A stretch of DNA of 64,000 nucleotides from Methylocystis rosea (GCF_003855495.1 NZ_CP034086.1:682001-746000); one strand, 5' to 3'; positions 27,226 through 35,949 are shown, counted from the stretch's first letter. The notes: generated by a model from the sequence alone, not told the origin. Made by a program: numbers and translations.

Positions 27226-28502
27226 TGCGTCCTACCGCTTGCGCGCGCGGAGAGTTCGCGCATGACGGCCTCGAAGGTCAGCGATCGGAAGCGCGGCGCG
27301 CCGTCGGCGCCGCCGTTCTCGATGAGATCGAATCCTTCAGCGCAGGCAAGCAGCGTGATGGGCGAGGCGCTCTGCCGGGCGCAGCCTTTTGCGCAGCCCG
27401 AAAGATGTAGGCCCACGCCATCCGCGCCGCCGATCATTTGCGCAAGCGGCGCGAGATCCATCACATGCGCGCGCGTCTCGGCGAACGCCTGCGGACATTC
27501 CGGCGCGCCGGGACAGGCGATGACGGCAAGGCGCTTGTCGTCTGCCGATGTGATGAAGTCGCGGCTTTCCGCGCGCGAGACGACGCGTCGCGCGTGTTCT
27601 TCATCGGGCGTGACGATCAGCAGGGCGCGCCACGGCGTGAGGCGCAGTTCGCCTATTCCCTCGCTTTGTGCAAAATCGGCGACGGCGGCGAGTTCGCTTG
27701 CGCGCCAGCGGCCAAAAGGCGCGCCGACGCCCGCGAAAGCGACGGCGCCGCGTCGTTGCGCGCCAAAAATTTGCGACCATCGCGCAGGCGCGGGCGCTTC
27801 CCTAGAGACCCGCATGACGAGTCCGGCCGCGCGTGGCAGCGCGTCGGCGCCGAGCGCCTCGACCAGCGTGCGGACCCGCCTGAAGCTATTTGCATGACGG
27901 TCGCGCAGCTCCACGAAGGCGCGCGCAAAGCGCAACGCCACGTCGAGCGCGTCATCGGTCGCGACGACGACGGCGCGATTGGAAACGCCGGCGATGCGAA
28001 TTGCGACGTCGCCGTCTGCAATCGCTTCGATCCGAATGTCGGCTTCGACGTCGGCGAGCGACAGCGCGCCGCAATCATCGAGAAGAAACAGAAATTTCGG
28101 CGGGAGCGCACGCAGCGCCGCGTCGCGCTGCACTTCCGCAGCAAGCTGCACGGCCACGGCGTTGGCGTCGAAAGCGCCAGCGACGAGGCCGGCGAGCGGC
28201 GACGTGATGACATTCGTCACGCGTTCGGCGTCGGCGCTCGGCGCGAGCATGCCGATCGCCTCGAGGCCGCGCAGGGCTTCGGCAATCGTCGCCTCGCTGA
28301 TCCCGCGCAGCTGCAGTTGCGCGCGCTGCGAGAGATCGATCAGCCCATTGCCGCAGCTGTCCGCAATCCTCGCGATCTCGCGCGCCTGCGCCGCGCTCAT
28401 GCGAGAGCCGACCGCCTTGGCGCGGATCAGCAAACCGTCGCCGCTCGGCATCGGCGCGAAAGCTCCGGGACACCAGCCCTTGATCTCAGGCCTCGGCTGC
28501 AA
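27222..28502 (-). CDS. cobG: Precorrin-3B synthase (CobG monooxygenase)
   Basis: A 426-residue member of the nitrite/sulfite reductase haemoprotein-like family. CobG uses O2 and an iron-sulfur cluster to hydroxylate precorrin-3A, the step that marks the aerobic cobalamin route. The N-terminal KGWCPGAFAPMPSGDGLLIR motif and the cluster-binding cysteines in CPGAPECPQAF and LSGCAKGCARQ are visible. The start is TTG 28502, which overlaps cobN by 17 bp; the first ATG is inside the conserved CPG-PM motif and would truncate the protein. Presence of cobG argues for an aerobic organism. Confidence 0.92.
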   Translation of the reverse strand: MQPRPEIKGWCPGAFAPMPSGDGLLIRAKAVGSRMSAAQAREIARIADSCGNGLIDLSQRAQLQLRGISEATIAEALRGLEAIGMLAPSADAERVTNVITSPLAGLVAGAFDANAVAVQLAAEVQRDAALRALPPKFLFLLDDCGALSLADVEADIRIEAIADGDVAIRIAGVSNRAVVVATDDALDVALRFARAFVELRDRHANSFRRVRTLVEALGADALPRAAGLVMRVSREAPAPARWSQIFGAQRRGAVAFAGVGAPFGRWRASELAAVADFAQSEGIGELRLTPWRALLIVTPDEEHARRVVSRAESRDFITSADDKRLAVIACPGAPECPQAFAETRAHVMDLAPLAQMIGGADGVGLHLSGCAKGCARQSASPITLLACAEGFDLIENGGADGAPRFRSLTFEAVMRELSARASGRTQ

Positions 28503-31500
28503 GACGCCCTCCTTCTTGGCGTTCGATATCGCTTAAGGCGCCGCGCACGCTGTTGCGTTGCGTATTCCACAAGCCGCGCACGAGCGCTTCGCTAAAAACC
28601 CGCGCGATTGCGGTGAGCGCGCGGGGATTCTCTATGGCGAGAAAATCCCGTGTCGCATCATCGCCTAAGGTGGCGTCAAAAGCGAGATCGAATTGCGCAT
28701 CGCTAATGAGGCCGCTTGTCGCGGCGAAAGCATAGAGATTGTCTATCGTCTCGGCGATTTCGCCGGCGCCGCGGTGGCCGTGCCGCTTCTGGCCTTGAAG
28801 CCATTGGGGATTGGCGAGCCGCATGCGCAGGACGCGCGCGATTTCGTCTTTCAGAGCGCGCGGCCGTAACCGTTCCGGCCGCGTCGCATCGATATGCACC
28901 AAATCGGCGTCGCCGCCAAGCATGGCGTTAGCGGCGGCGAAACCGCCCTCGTAATCGGCGAAGGCGGGTCCGATCAGAACGTCGACTTCGGCCATGTCTT
29001 GCACATGGACATGGGCATCGGCGTCAGCGACGCGCGCGCTGAACGCCGCGACGGCTTCGTTGCTGTCGCCCGCGCGATCATAGGCGTGACCCGCGGCGCA
29101 AAGATAGGCGCGCGCAAGATCATCGCGGTCCGACCATTCGCCGCGCAACGCGTGATCGCTCACGCCAAGGCCGTAAGCGCCGTCAGCGGCGCCGAAGACA
29201 CGGCGCAGATCGTCCGCCGTCTTCAGCGGATTGATTTCAGCGTCTTCATCGCGCGCGGCGACCGCGCGCACAGCGTCGTCGAAAAGCGCGATGAGATTTC
29301 CGAACATGTCGCGAAACAGCCCCGAAACCTGCAGCGTCACGTCGACGCGCGGAAACTCGAGCCGCGCCTGCGGCAAAATTTCAAAGCCGATGACGCGCGC
29401 GCTCGCCGTATCCCAGCGCGGCGCGACGCCGAGAAGCGCGAGCGCTTGCGCGAAATCTTCGCCGCCGGTGCGAATTGTGGCGCTTCCCCACAGGTCGAGC
29501 ATGATGCGGCGCGGGAATTCGCCATGCAGTTGCGCGTGGCGCGTCATCACCTCGGCGGCGGCGCGCCGGCCAATGTCATAGGCCGTTTGCGTGGGCGCGT
29601 GGCGCGGATCGATGCAATAAAGATTGCGTCCCGTCGGCAGAACGTCGGCGCGCCCGCGCGACGGCGCGCCGGCCGGGCCGGGCTCGACGAAGCGGCCCCC
29701 AAGCGCGGCGATGAGTGCCTGGCGTTCGGCGCGCGCGCAGGCGCCACGCGCAGGATCCGCGTCGGAATTTTCTTCGGCGCGCCCGAAGACATGGAGTCCG
29801 TCGCCGATGCGCATGTCCTTTAGATCGCACATCCAGGCGTCGAGTCGCGTCAAAGTCTCGGCGAGGTCCAACTCGCGCGAGACGCCGCATTCGGCGGCAA
29901 GGCCGCTGCGCTCGGCTTCGTCGATGATCGCGCCGGCGATGAGTTTCGCGCGGCGTGCGTCGAGCGCGCTTGCCGTCGCATATTCATCGAGCAGCGTTTC
30001 GACTTTCGCCGCCGCGTCGAAAAGTTCGGCGTCGACGAGCGGCGGCGTCAGATGGCCGATGGTCACGGCGCATGTGCGGCGCTTCGCCTGCGCGGCTTCG
30101 CCCGGATCATTGACGATGAACGGATAGATCAGCGGCGTCGGACCGAGTACCGCTTCCGGCGCGCAGGTCTCAGACAGCATGACCGATTTGCCGGGAAGCC
30201 ATTCGAGCGTGCCATGCGCGCCAAGATGAATGAGCGCGTCGATCCCTCGCACATTTCGCAGCCAGAGATAGAAGGCGAGATAGGCGTGACGCGGCGGGCG
30301 CTGCACGTCGTGATAGGTCTCGTAACGATCTGTGCGCGCGCCGCGATCGGGCTGCAGCGCGACGATCAGCTTGCCGGCTTCGAGACAGGAAAAGTGGAAG
30401 GCGCCGTCGACGACGGCAGGATCATCCTGCGGCGCGCCCCAGGCGTCGTTGACGCTCGCGACGAAAGATGCGGGGAGGGTTGAAAGCAGCGCGAGATAGT
30501 CGTCGAGCGGAAAAGTGACGACAAACGTCTGGTCTTCCAGATAGCGCAGCAAAGATGGCGCGTCCGCCTTCTCCCGCCGGCGGGAGAAGGTGTCGCCACG
30601 AAGTGGCGACGGATGAGGGCCCTCACCCGACCTTGCTTCGCAAGGCCACCCTCTCCCGCGCGCGGGAGAGGGGAGCGCGTCTTCTGCATCGCTGCCAATG
30701 TCATATCCCGCATCGATCAACGCCGAGACGATCTCATGCACGCTCGCTTCCGCATCGAGGCCGATGGCGTAGCCGCCACGGCCGCGTCGCGTCGGATAGT
30801 CGGAGAGAATGAGTGCGAGGCTTTTTTCCGCGTTTGGTTTGCGGCGCAGCCGCGCCCAGCTCAACGCGAGGTCCGCGACGAAATCGATGCGCGAGCGTTC
30901 CGGCGCATGCCGCGTCTCGCTGAATTCCGCCGCAAGACGCAGCGGCGCTTCCTCCTTGAAGGAAATCGCGCGCGTGAAGATGCGCCCGTCAACTTCCGGC
31001 AAGACGACATTCATCGCGAGATCGGCGCCGTTCGCGCCGCGCGTTGAGCCTTCCCACGCTTCGCGTGAAGAGGTGGCAAGTGCGACCTGCAGCACCGGCG
31101 CGTCCGCGCGATCCAGCACGCTTCCCGCATCGCGACGCGCCGAAAAGGCCGTGGCGTTGAGGATGACGTCGGGCGCGAAGGATTCGAGCGCGCCCGAAAC
31201 GAAGGCTTCGCTCTCCGCCTCCTTCAGGCTCGCGACATAGATCGCCTCGACGGAGAACCCGCGCTCAGCCAGCGCGTCGGCGAGCGCGATGATCGGCGCG
31301 ACGTCGTCGGCGAGGAACATGGCGCGATAGAAGACGATCGTCGCGCGCAATTCGCCGCCGGCGCGGCATGCGGTCTCGAATTGTCCGGCGTTAGCGACGG
31401 GAACGCTTTCCCGCCACTGCGCCGGATGGCCGGCGATCGTCGCGGCGTAACCGAGAAAGGAACGCAGATTGTCAGGACCGCCGTCCTGAAAGAACCGCCA

Positions 31501-31914
31501 AATTTGATTGAGCGTCTCCGCGCCGAGCGTCGACGCCTGCTTCAGGCGCGCGTCGTCGTGCGCATCGCCGGGAACGATCGCGAGGGCGATTCCCTTTGCG
31601 CGCGCAAGCGCCTCGAGCTGCTCGACGCCATAGGGCCAATAGTCTTTGCCGCCGAGCAGCCGCACGATGATCAGCCGCCCATGTCGCGCCACAGTGTCGA
31701 GATAGAGATCGACGGAGTAGGGGTGCTTCAATTGCGCGAGCGACGCGCAGCGAAAGCTCGGGAGAGTCGCGCCGCTTTGCTCATAAAGCCGCGCCAGCAA
31801 ACGCAGCTCTGAATCAGAGAAGGACAGAAACACGATCTCCGCGGGAGATTGACCGAGATCGACCGCGCCGCCGGCGTCGTCGAGATTATGGAGATCGCGC
31901 GGGAGAAGATGCAT
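28486..31914 (-). CDS. cobN: Cobaltochelatase subunit CobN
   Basis: The 1142-residue large subunit of the ATP-dependent cobaltochelatase, which with CobS and CobT inserts cobalt into hydrogenobyrinic acid a,c-diamide. Recognisable segments include VRLLGGKDYWPYGVEQL, LALILSDYPTRRGRGGYAIGLD, HLGAHGTLEWLPGKSVMLS, YPFIVNDPGEAAQAKRR, RNLYCIDPRHAPTQTAYDIG and the C-terminal ENPRALTAIARVFSEALVRG. Residues of about 414-450 (DALPSPARGRGWPCEARSGE and following) are low-complexity and encoded by a palindromic repeat element inserted in frame. cobS and cobT are not in the window. It starts 6 bp after cobW. Confidence 0.94.
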   Translation of the reverse strand: MHLLPRDLHNLDDAGGAVDLGQSPAEIVFLSFSDSELRLLARLYEQSGATLPSFRCASLAQLKHPYSVDLYLDTVARHGRLIIVRLLGGKDYWPYGVEQLEALARAKGIALAIVPGDAHDDARLKQASTLGAETLNQIWRFFQDGGPDNLRSFLGYAATIAGHPAQWRESVPVANAGQFETACRAGGELRATIVFYRAMFLADDVAPIIALADALAERGFSVEAIYVASLKEAESEAFVSGALESFAPDVILNATAFSARRDAGSVLDRADAPVLQVALATSSREAWEGSTRGANGADLAMNVVLPEVDGRIFTRAISFKEEAPLRLAAEFSETRHAPERSRIDFVADLALSWARLRRKPNAEKSLALILSDYPTRRGRGGYAIGLDAEASVHEIVSALIDAGYDIGSDAEDALPSPARGRGWPCEARSGEGPHPSPLRGDTFSRRREKADAPSLLRYLEDQTFVVTFPLDDYLALLSTLPASFVASVNDAWGAPQDDPAVVDGAFHFSCLEAGKLIVALQPDRGARTDRYETYHDVQRPPRHAYLAFYLWLRNVRGIDALIHLGAHGTLEWLPGKSVMLSETCAPEAVLGPTPLIYPFIVNDPGEAAQAKRRTCAVTIGHLTPPLVDAELFDAAAKVETLLDEYATASALDARRAKLIAGAIIDEAERSGLAAECGVSRELDLAETLTRLDAWMCDLKDMRIGDGLHVFGRAEENSDADPARGACARAERQALIAALGGRFVEPGPAGAPSRGRADVLPTGRNLYCIDPRHAPTQTAYDIGRRAAAEVMTRHAQLHGEFPRRIMLDLWGSATIRTGGEDFAQALALLGVAPRWDTASARVIGFEILPQARLEFPRVDVTLQVSGLFRDMFGNLIALFDDAVRAVAARDEDAEINPLKTADDLRRVFGAADGAYGLGVSDHALRGEWSDRDDLARAYLCAAGHAYDRAGDSNEAVAAFSARVADADAHVHVQDMAEVDVLIGPAFADYEGGFAAANAMLGGDADLVHIDATRPERLRPRALKDEIARVLRMRLANPQWLQGQKRHGHRGAGEIAETIDNLYAFAATSGLISDAQFDLAFDATLGDDATRDFLAIENPRALTAIARVFSEALVRGLWNTQRNSVRGALSDIERQEGGRLAAEA
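30564..30674. repeat. Palindromic repeat element inserted in frame in cobN
   Basis: About 111 bp of consecutive hairpins: CTTCTCCCGC-CG-GCGGGAGAAG (about 30568-30589), GTCGCCAC-GAA-GTGGCGAC (about 30592-30610), CCTTGC-TTC-GCAAGG (about 30640-30654) and CCCTCTCCCGCGCGCGGGAGAGGG (about 30658-30672). Its length is compatible with the cobN frame and it adds about 37 residues in the middle of the protein. Similar CTCTCCCGC...GCGGGAGAG hairpins occur in the cobB insert, so the two belong to one family. Confidence 0.82.
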
Positions 31915-31920
31915 GGCGTA

Positions 31921-32952
31921 TCACGGCTGCGCCAGCGTCGCGATCACCGCGTCGCGATTGAGGCCTTTCTCGCCAATGATCACGACGCGACTCATGCGCT
32001 GCTCATCGGGTCTCCACGCCCGATCGAAATGATGTTCGATGCGCGCGCCGACGCCTTGCACGAGCAGGCGCATCGGCTTGCCGACGACTTCGACGAATCC
32101 CTTGATGCGCAGCACGTCATGCGCGCGCGCCGCTTCGGCGAGTCGCGCGATCAGCGCGGCCGGATCGGCGACCGCAGAGAGCGACACGACGAAACTGTCG
32201 AAGTCGTCATGGTCATGTTCCGGCTCGGCGTCATGATGCGACGGACGGGTCGCGAGATCATCCTCCGCCGCCGCCGAAAGGCCGAGCAGCACGAGCGGAT
32301 CGACGCGCCCTCCGCTGGCGCGCACGATCTTCGCCGCTTTCCGGGCGCCGAGCGCCAAGCGGTTTGCGACGTCGCGTTCTTCGTCGGCGCCCAGCAGATC
32401 GGTCTTGTTGAGGATGATGAGATCGGCGCAGGCGAGCTGATCTTCAAACACTTCTTCAAGCGGATTGTCGTGGTCGATCGTCTGCGTGTCTTCGCGCTCC
32501 TTGGCGATCGCATCGAGATCGTCGGCGAAACGGCCCTCCGCCACGGCCTTGCCGTCGATGACGGCGATGACGCCATCGACCGTCAGCTTCGAGCGGATCG
32601 CCGGCCAGTCGAACGCCTTGACCAGCGGTTTGGGCAGCGCCAATCCCGAGGTTTCGATGATGATGTGATCGGGACGCTTTTCATGCGCGAGCAGCGCTTC
32701 GATCGCCGGGATGAAATCGTCGGCGACGGTGCAGCACAGACAGCCGTTGGCGAGTTCGACGATGTTCTCTTCCGGGCAGTTTTCGACGCCGCAGGCGCGC
32801 AGTATTTCGCCGTCGACGCCGACGTCTCCGAATTCATTGATGACGAGCGCCAGGCGCCGATCCTTGGCGTTCTCGAGCACATGGCGAATGAGCGTCGTCT
32901 TCCCCGCGCCAAGGAAGCCGGTGACAATCGTTGCAGGGATTTTGGCGCTCAT
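31921..32952 (-). CDS. cobW: CobW GTPase (cobalamin biosynthesis metallochaperone)
   Basis: A 343-residue G3E-family GTPase thought to load cobalt for CobN-type chelation. The P-loop TGFLGAGKTTLI is at residues 11-22, the metal-binding C-x-C-C motif is GCLCC (70-74), and VINEFGDVGVD, ETSGLALPKPL and LNKTDLLG (the NKxD base motif) are all present. A His/Asp-rich segment with PSHHDAEPEHDHDD may bind metal. It overlaps the cbtA stop by four bases and ends 6 bp before cobN, which supports the cobalt role. Confidence 0.94.
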   Translation of the reverse strand: MSAKIPATIVTGFLGAGKTTLIRHVLENAKDRRLALVINEFGDVGVDGEILRACGVENCPEENIVELANGCLCCTVADDFIPAIEALLAHEKRPDHIIIETSGLALPKPLVKAFDWPAIRSKLTVDGVIAVIDGKAVAEGRFADDLDAIAKEREDTQTIDHDNPLEEVFEDQLACADLIILNKTDLLGADEERDVANRLALGARKAAKIVRASGGRVDPLVLLGLSAAAEDDLATRPSHHDAEPEHDHDDFDSFVVSLSAVADPAALIARLAEAARAHDVLRIKGFVEVVGKPMRLLVQGVGARIEHHFDRAWRPDEQRMSRVVIIGEKGLNRDAVIATLAQP

Positions 32953-33611
32953 GAGGATTCCTGTTGGCGCGACTGGAGTCGCCAGACGAGACCGGCGAGC
33001 GCGCCGGCAAGCGCCCAGCTGATCGCCTGAACGGCGAGCGAGGCGGCCGCGAAGCGCGCGGCGAGCTCCGCCGGCGCCGTGCTCTCGGGCGTCGCGGGCT
33101 GCGGCGCGAAGAAATGCGGCAGGGCGATCAGCGCGACGCCGGCGATCTTCGCCGCGGTCGAGTCAAGCCGCAACAGGGCGAAGAGTCCGGCGCCGGTCGA
33201 CAGCGCGGTCGCAAGCCACCAGATCTGGCGCGCGGCGAGTTCGGTTTCCGCCATGCCGGGAAGCTGCGGGGCGAGGCCGAGACTCGTCGCGAGTCCCGTC
33301 GCCGCGAAGGCGCAGGCGCCCCACAGCGCGGCGCGGCGCGGCGCGATGGCGTCGCCGGAGAGAAGCATCGCGGCGAGCAGTATGAGCGCGTAGCCGATCG
33401 AGACGGCGATCGTTGCGGCGCTCGTCGCCGCCGTGCGGCTCAGGCCGGAAAGCGCTGCGCCCGCGTCGGCGCCGTCATGCGCATGCTGCGCCGCCTCATA
33501 GACCTCTGCGGCGAGGATCAGCGGCGTCGTGGTGAAGTGCTGCAGGGCCGCGACCGCAAGCCCGGCGACAAGGCCGGCGATCAGGCCGGTCGTCAAAACG
33601 CGCGCGATCAA
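32949..33611 (-). CDS. cbtA: CbtA family cobalt transporter subunit
   Basis: A 220-residue membrane protein with about five predicted helices (LIAGLVAGLAVAALQHF near the start, ATIAVSIGYALILLAAMLL, LWGACAFAATGLATSLGLA, IWWLATALSTGAGLFALL, and a C-terminal AISWALAGALAGLVW). CbtA is a predicted cobalt importer commonly placed beside CbtB under B12 riboswitch control. The start appears to be TTG at 33611; no ATG fits. It follows cbtB by 12 bp and overlaps cobW by four bases. Confidence 0.88.
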   Translation of the reverse strand: MIARVLTTGLIAGLVAGLAVAALQHFTTTPLILAAEVYEAAQHAHDGADAGAALSGLSRTAATSAATIAVSIGYALILLAAMLLSGDAIAPRRAALWGACAFAATGLATSLGLAPQLPGMAETELAARQIWWLATALSTGAGLFALLRLDSTAAKIAGVALIALPHFFAPQPATPESTAPAELAARFAAASLAVQAISWALAGALAGLVWRLQSRQQESS

Positions 33612-33623
33612 GCGCGTTGGCGC

Positions 33624-33809
33624 CTAGTGACAGGGGAAGGAGAGCGCGTGGCGCGTGTCATGCGCCGCGTCATGGACGCTTTCTGGATAGGCGAAGCCCG
33701 CAAGCCAAACGAGCCCGAAGCCGAGAGTGAGCGCAACAACGGCGGCCTTCAGCGTCTCGAGTCTCGAAGCGGGGAGGGCGGCGGCGTTGGCGGATGATTT
33801 GGCGTTCAT
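33624..33809 (-). CDS. cbtB: CbtB cobalt transporter subunit
   Basis: A 61-residue single-helix membrane protein. The helix is about residues 21-40 (LKAAVVALTLGFGLVWLAGF) and the tail has the family's His motif HDAAHDTRHALSFPCH, which probably binds cobalt. GGGAG lies eight bases before the ATG. It is the first gene of the operon, with the cobalamin riboswitch ending about 65 bp upstream of its start codon, the usual place for cbtB. Confidence 0.9.
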   Translation of the reverse strand: MNAKSSANAAALPASRLETLKAAVVALTLGFGLVWLAGFAYPESVHDAAHDTRHALSFPCH

Positions 33810-33872
33810 ATCGGTCTCCCTGCCGCCCCACCGGCGGCGATGCGATGCGCGCGGCGATCCAAATTGATCGCC

Positions 33873-34025
33873 CTGACGGCAGGTCTCCTGGCTCCCGGGT
33901 CGTCGGACCGCGCCGCCTTCCCAAGCATCTCGCTCAGTGGCAGATGGCGCGGACCTTGCCGGCTACAGTTGCGGGGGCAGCCGCGGATACGGGACCTAAT
34001 GCCCGCGCCGCGTTCCCTTTTCACT
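33873..34025 (-). ncRNA. Cobalamin riboswitch
   Basis: On the minus strand this region reads, in order, GGGAACGC, GGTCCCGTATCCGCGGCTG, CCCCCGCAACTGTAGCC, TGCCACTGAGC and GGGAGCCAGGAGACCTGCC. These are the conserved boxes of the AdoCbl/B12 riboswitch: the CCCCCGCAACTGT core, the GCCACTG segment and the closing B12-box GCCAGGAGACCTGCC. The aptamer sits between a promoter (34050-34078) and cbtB, so vitamin B12 would repress the whole 12-gene cob operon. Confidence 0.95.
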
Positions 34026-34049
34026 TCTTGCGAAGGACCGTCCCGACTA

Positions 34050-34078
34050 GTCATATGCGCGGCTCATGCTTCCGTCAA
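34050..34078 (-). promoter_or_regulatory. Sigma70-type promoter of the cobalamin operon
   Basis: On the minus strand: TTGACG (34073-34078), a 17-bp spacer, and TATGAC (34050-34055). The predicted start near 34043 lies about 18 bases before the first conserved riboswitch element, so the aptamer would be at the 5' end of the transcript. The -35 box is 18 bp from the divergent cobO start codon. Confidence 0.65.
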
Positions 34079-34096
34079 ACCGGCCGAGGAGCGCCT

Positions 34097-34738
34097 GTGA
34101 CCGAGATGAACGAAGACGACGAGGCGCGCCGCCATCGTCTCAAGATGGAGAAGCGCAAGGCGGTTCAGGACGCCGAGGTCGCCGGCAAGACGGTCGCCCG
34201 CAAAGGCCTGCTGATGGTCCACACCGGCGCCGGCAAGGGAAAGTCGACGGCGGCCTTCGGGCTGGCGCTGCGCGCGCTCGGCCATGGCTGGAAGATCGGC
34301 GTCGTTCAGTTCGGCAAGGGCCAGTGGCGCACCGGCGAGCGCAACATGCTCGAAAAGCTCGGCCAAGAGTTCGGTCAAGAGTTCGGTCAAGTCGCCTGGC
34401 ATACGCTCGGCGAGGGCTTCACCTGGGAGACGCAGGACCGCGCGCGCGACGAGGCGGCGGCGCGGCGCGCCTGGGAGAAGGCGTGCGAACTGATGGACGA
34501 CCCCCACATTCGCCTGCTGGTGCTCGACGAATTGAACATTTCGCTGCGCTACGAGCATTTGCCGCTGGACGAGGTGCTCGATGCGCTCGCCGCGCGGCGC
34601 GACGACCTCAATGTCGTCGTGACCGGACGCAACGCCAAGCCGGAGCTCATCGCCGCCGCCGATCTCGTCACCGAGATGACCCTGGTCAAGCATCATTTCG
34701 GCGCCGGCGTCAAAGCGCAGGAGGGAATCGAATTCTAA
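34097..34738 (+). CDS. cobO: Cob(I)yrinic acid a,c-diamide adenosyltransferase
   Basis: A 213-residue CobA/CobO-type corrinoid adenosyltransferase, which attaches the 5'-deoxyadenosyl ligand to reduced cobalt. The P-loop is HTGAGKGKSTAAFG (about 42-55), and RALGHGWKIGVVQFGKGQW, LVLDELNISLRYEHLPLDEV, VVVTGRNAKPELIAAADLVTEM and the C-terminal HHFGAGVKAQEGIEF are typical. GAGGAG five bases upstream favours the GTG at 34097 over the ATG at 34106. It contains an exact 12-bp tandem duplication (34367-34378 and 34379-34390) encoding EFGQ twice. It is divergent from the riboswitch-controlled operon. Confidence 0.94.
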   Translation: MTEMNEDDEARRHRLKMEKRKAVQDAEVAGKTVARKGLLMVHTGAGKGKSTAAFGLALRALGHGWKIGVVQFGKGQWRTGERNMLEKLGQEFGQEFGQVAWHTLGEGFTWETQDRARDEAAARRAWEKACELMDDPHIRLLVLDELNISLRYEHLPLDEVLDALAARRDDLNVVVTGRNAKPELIAAADLVTEMTLVKHHFGAGVKAQEGIEF

Positions 34739-34905
34739 CCTGAAACCTGTTCTGAAGCCCGCCGGCCTATCGCTCTTGGCAGCGGCTCGCGTAGAGAATA
34801 CGCTTTGCGGGCAGGCAGTTCCGTGGCGGACAGGGACGCGCGCCAGCGACGCGAGCAGCGTCAGTCCTGGCTGGACTCTCAACATCATCTGGACCCGAAA
34901 GCTCG

Positions 34906-35949
34906 ATGGACGTTTACGACGCGCTCCGCTTTTCCGCTGCGAAGATCTCCAACGAGCTGTTTTCGGCGGGATCGATTTTTTCGGTCTATTCGCTGGCGAC
35001 GACGTTTCTCATCGCCGTTGGCGCGCTGGCCTATCAGCGCAAGATGCGCCGGGGGCGCGTCAACCTGCGGGCCATCGCGCGGGCGATCTTCGACAAGAGA
35101 CTCCTGCTATCCAAATCTTTTGCCGCGGACGTCAAGCTCTTCGTCCTGAGCGTCGTTCTCATGCCGGTCGTGGTGGGCGCGCTCGTTCTATCGACGAACG
35201 GCGTTGCGACCGCCGTGAGCGCCGCGCTGCGCAGTTCATTTGGCGCTTTTGCGCCGACCTCTTGCTGTGACCTTTCGATAAGGCTCTTCTCTACCGCCGT
35301 GCTCTTTTTGGCCTATGAGATCGGCTATTGGGTCGATCACTATCTCAAGCATCGGATCCCGTTTTTGTGGGAGTTCCACAAGGTACATCACACCGCCGAG
35401 GTGCTGACCCCGGTGACGAATTTTCGCAATCATCCGATCGACAACATCTTTTTCGGCTACATGCTCGCGATGTTCATTGGCGGCGCGTCAGGCGTATTGG
35501 CGTGGGTCTTTGGGCGAACCACTGAATCCTTCACGGTCGACGGGAAGAACATCCTTTTCATCTTCTTCCTTTGGACGATCGGGCATCTTCAACATTCGCA
35601 GTTCTGGATTCCGTTTCGCGGGATTTTGGGACACGTCGTCCTAAGCCCCGCGCACCACCAGATTCATCATTCGACAGATCCTCAGCACTTCAATCGCAAC
35701 TTCGGCAGCGTTCTCGCCGTTTGGGACTGGATGTTCGGATCGCTCGAGATGCCCTCGACCAAGAACCCGCGCCTTAAATACGGGGTCGAGGAAGACGCCG
35801 CGGACCCGCATTCGTCCTTCGGATTATTGGCGACCCCGATTTATAGAGCCGCCCTCGCGCTCTGGCGCGCGTCCGCCGAGGCATGGAATGCAGGGACTGA
35901 GCGACTGGAGCAGCGCCGTCAAAGGCTCAAGAGCACAGGCATATTATGA
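34906..35949 (+). CDS. Sterol desaturase / fatty acid hydroxylase superfamily membrane protein
   Basis: A 347-residue integral membrane oxygenase-like protein. It shows the histidine motifs of the di-iron fatty acid hydroxylase superfamily: the pair around YWVDHYLKHRIPFLWEFHKVHH and TNFRNHP, and the C-terminal SPAHHQIHHSTDPQHFNRN. Several hydrophobic segments (about residues 23-40, 77-97, 135-150, 185-205, 215-235) would anchor it in the membrane. The substrate may be a lipid, a sterol-like or a carotenoid molecule; the sequence does not say. The next gene, an EamA transporter, starts in a four-base overlap (ATGA), so the two are co-translated. Confidence 0.8.
   Translation: MDVYDALRFSAAKISNELFSAGSIFSVYSLATTFLIAVGALAYQRKMRRGRVNLRAIARAIFDKRLLLSKSFAADVKLFVLSVVLMPVVVGALVLSTNGVATAVSAALRSSFGAFAPTSCCDLSIRLFSTAVLFLAYEIGYWVDHYLKHRIPFLWEFHKVHHTAEVLTPVTNFRNHPIDNIFFGYMLAMFIGGASGVLAWVFGRTTESFTVDGKNILFIFFLWTIGHLQHSQFWIPFRGILGHVVLSPAHHQIHHSTDPQHFNRNFGSVLAVWDWMFGSLEMPSTKNPRLKYGVEEDAADPHSSFGLLATPIYRAALALWRASAEAWNAGTERLEQRRQRLKSTGIL

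Noticed and set aside
30564..30674. CRISPR-like array in cobN
   Set aside because: The repeats are different hairpins, not equal repeats with spacers; no cas gene is present in the window.
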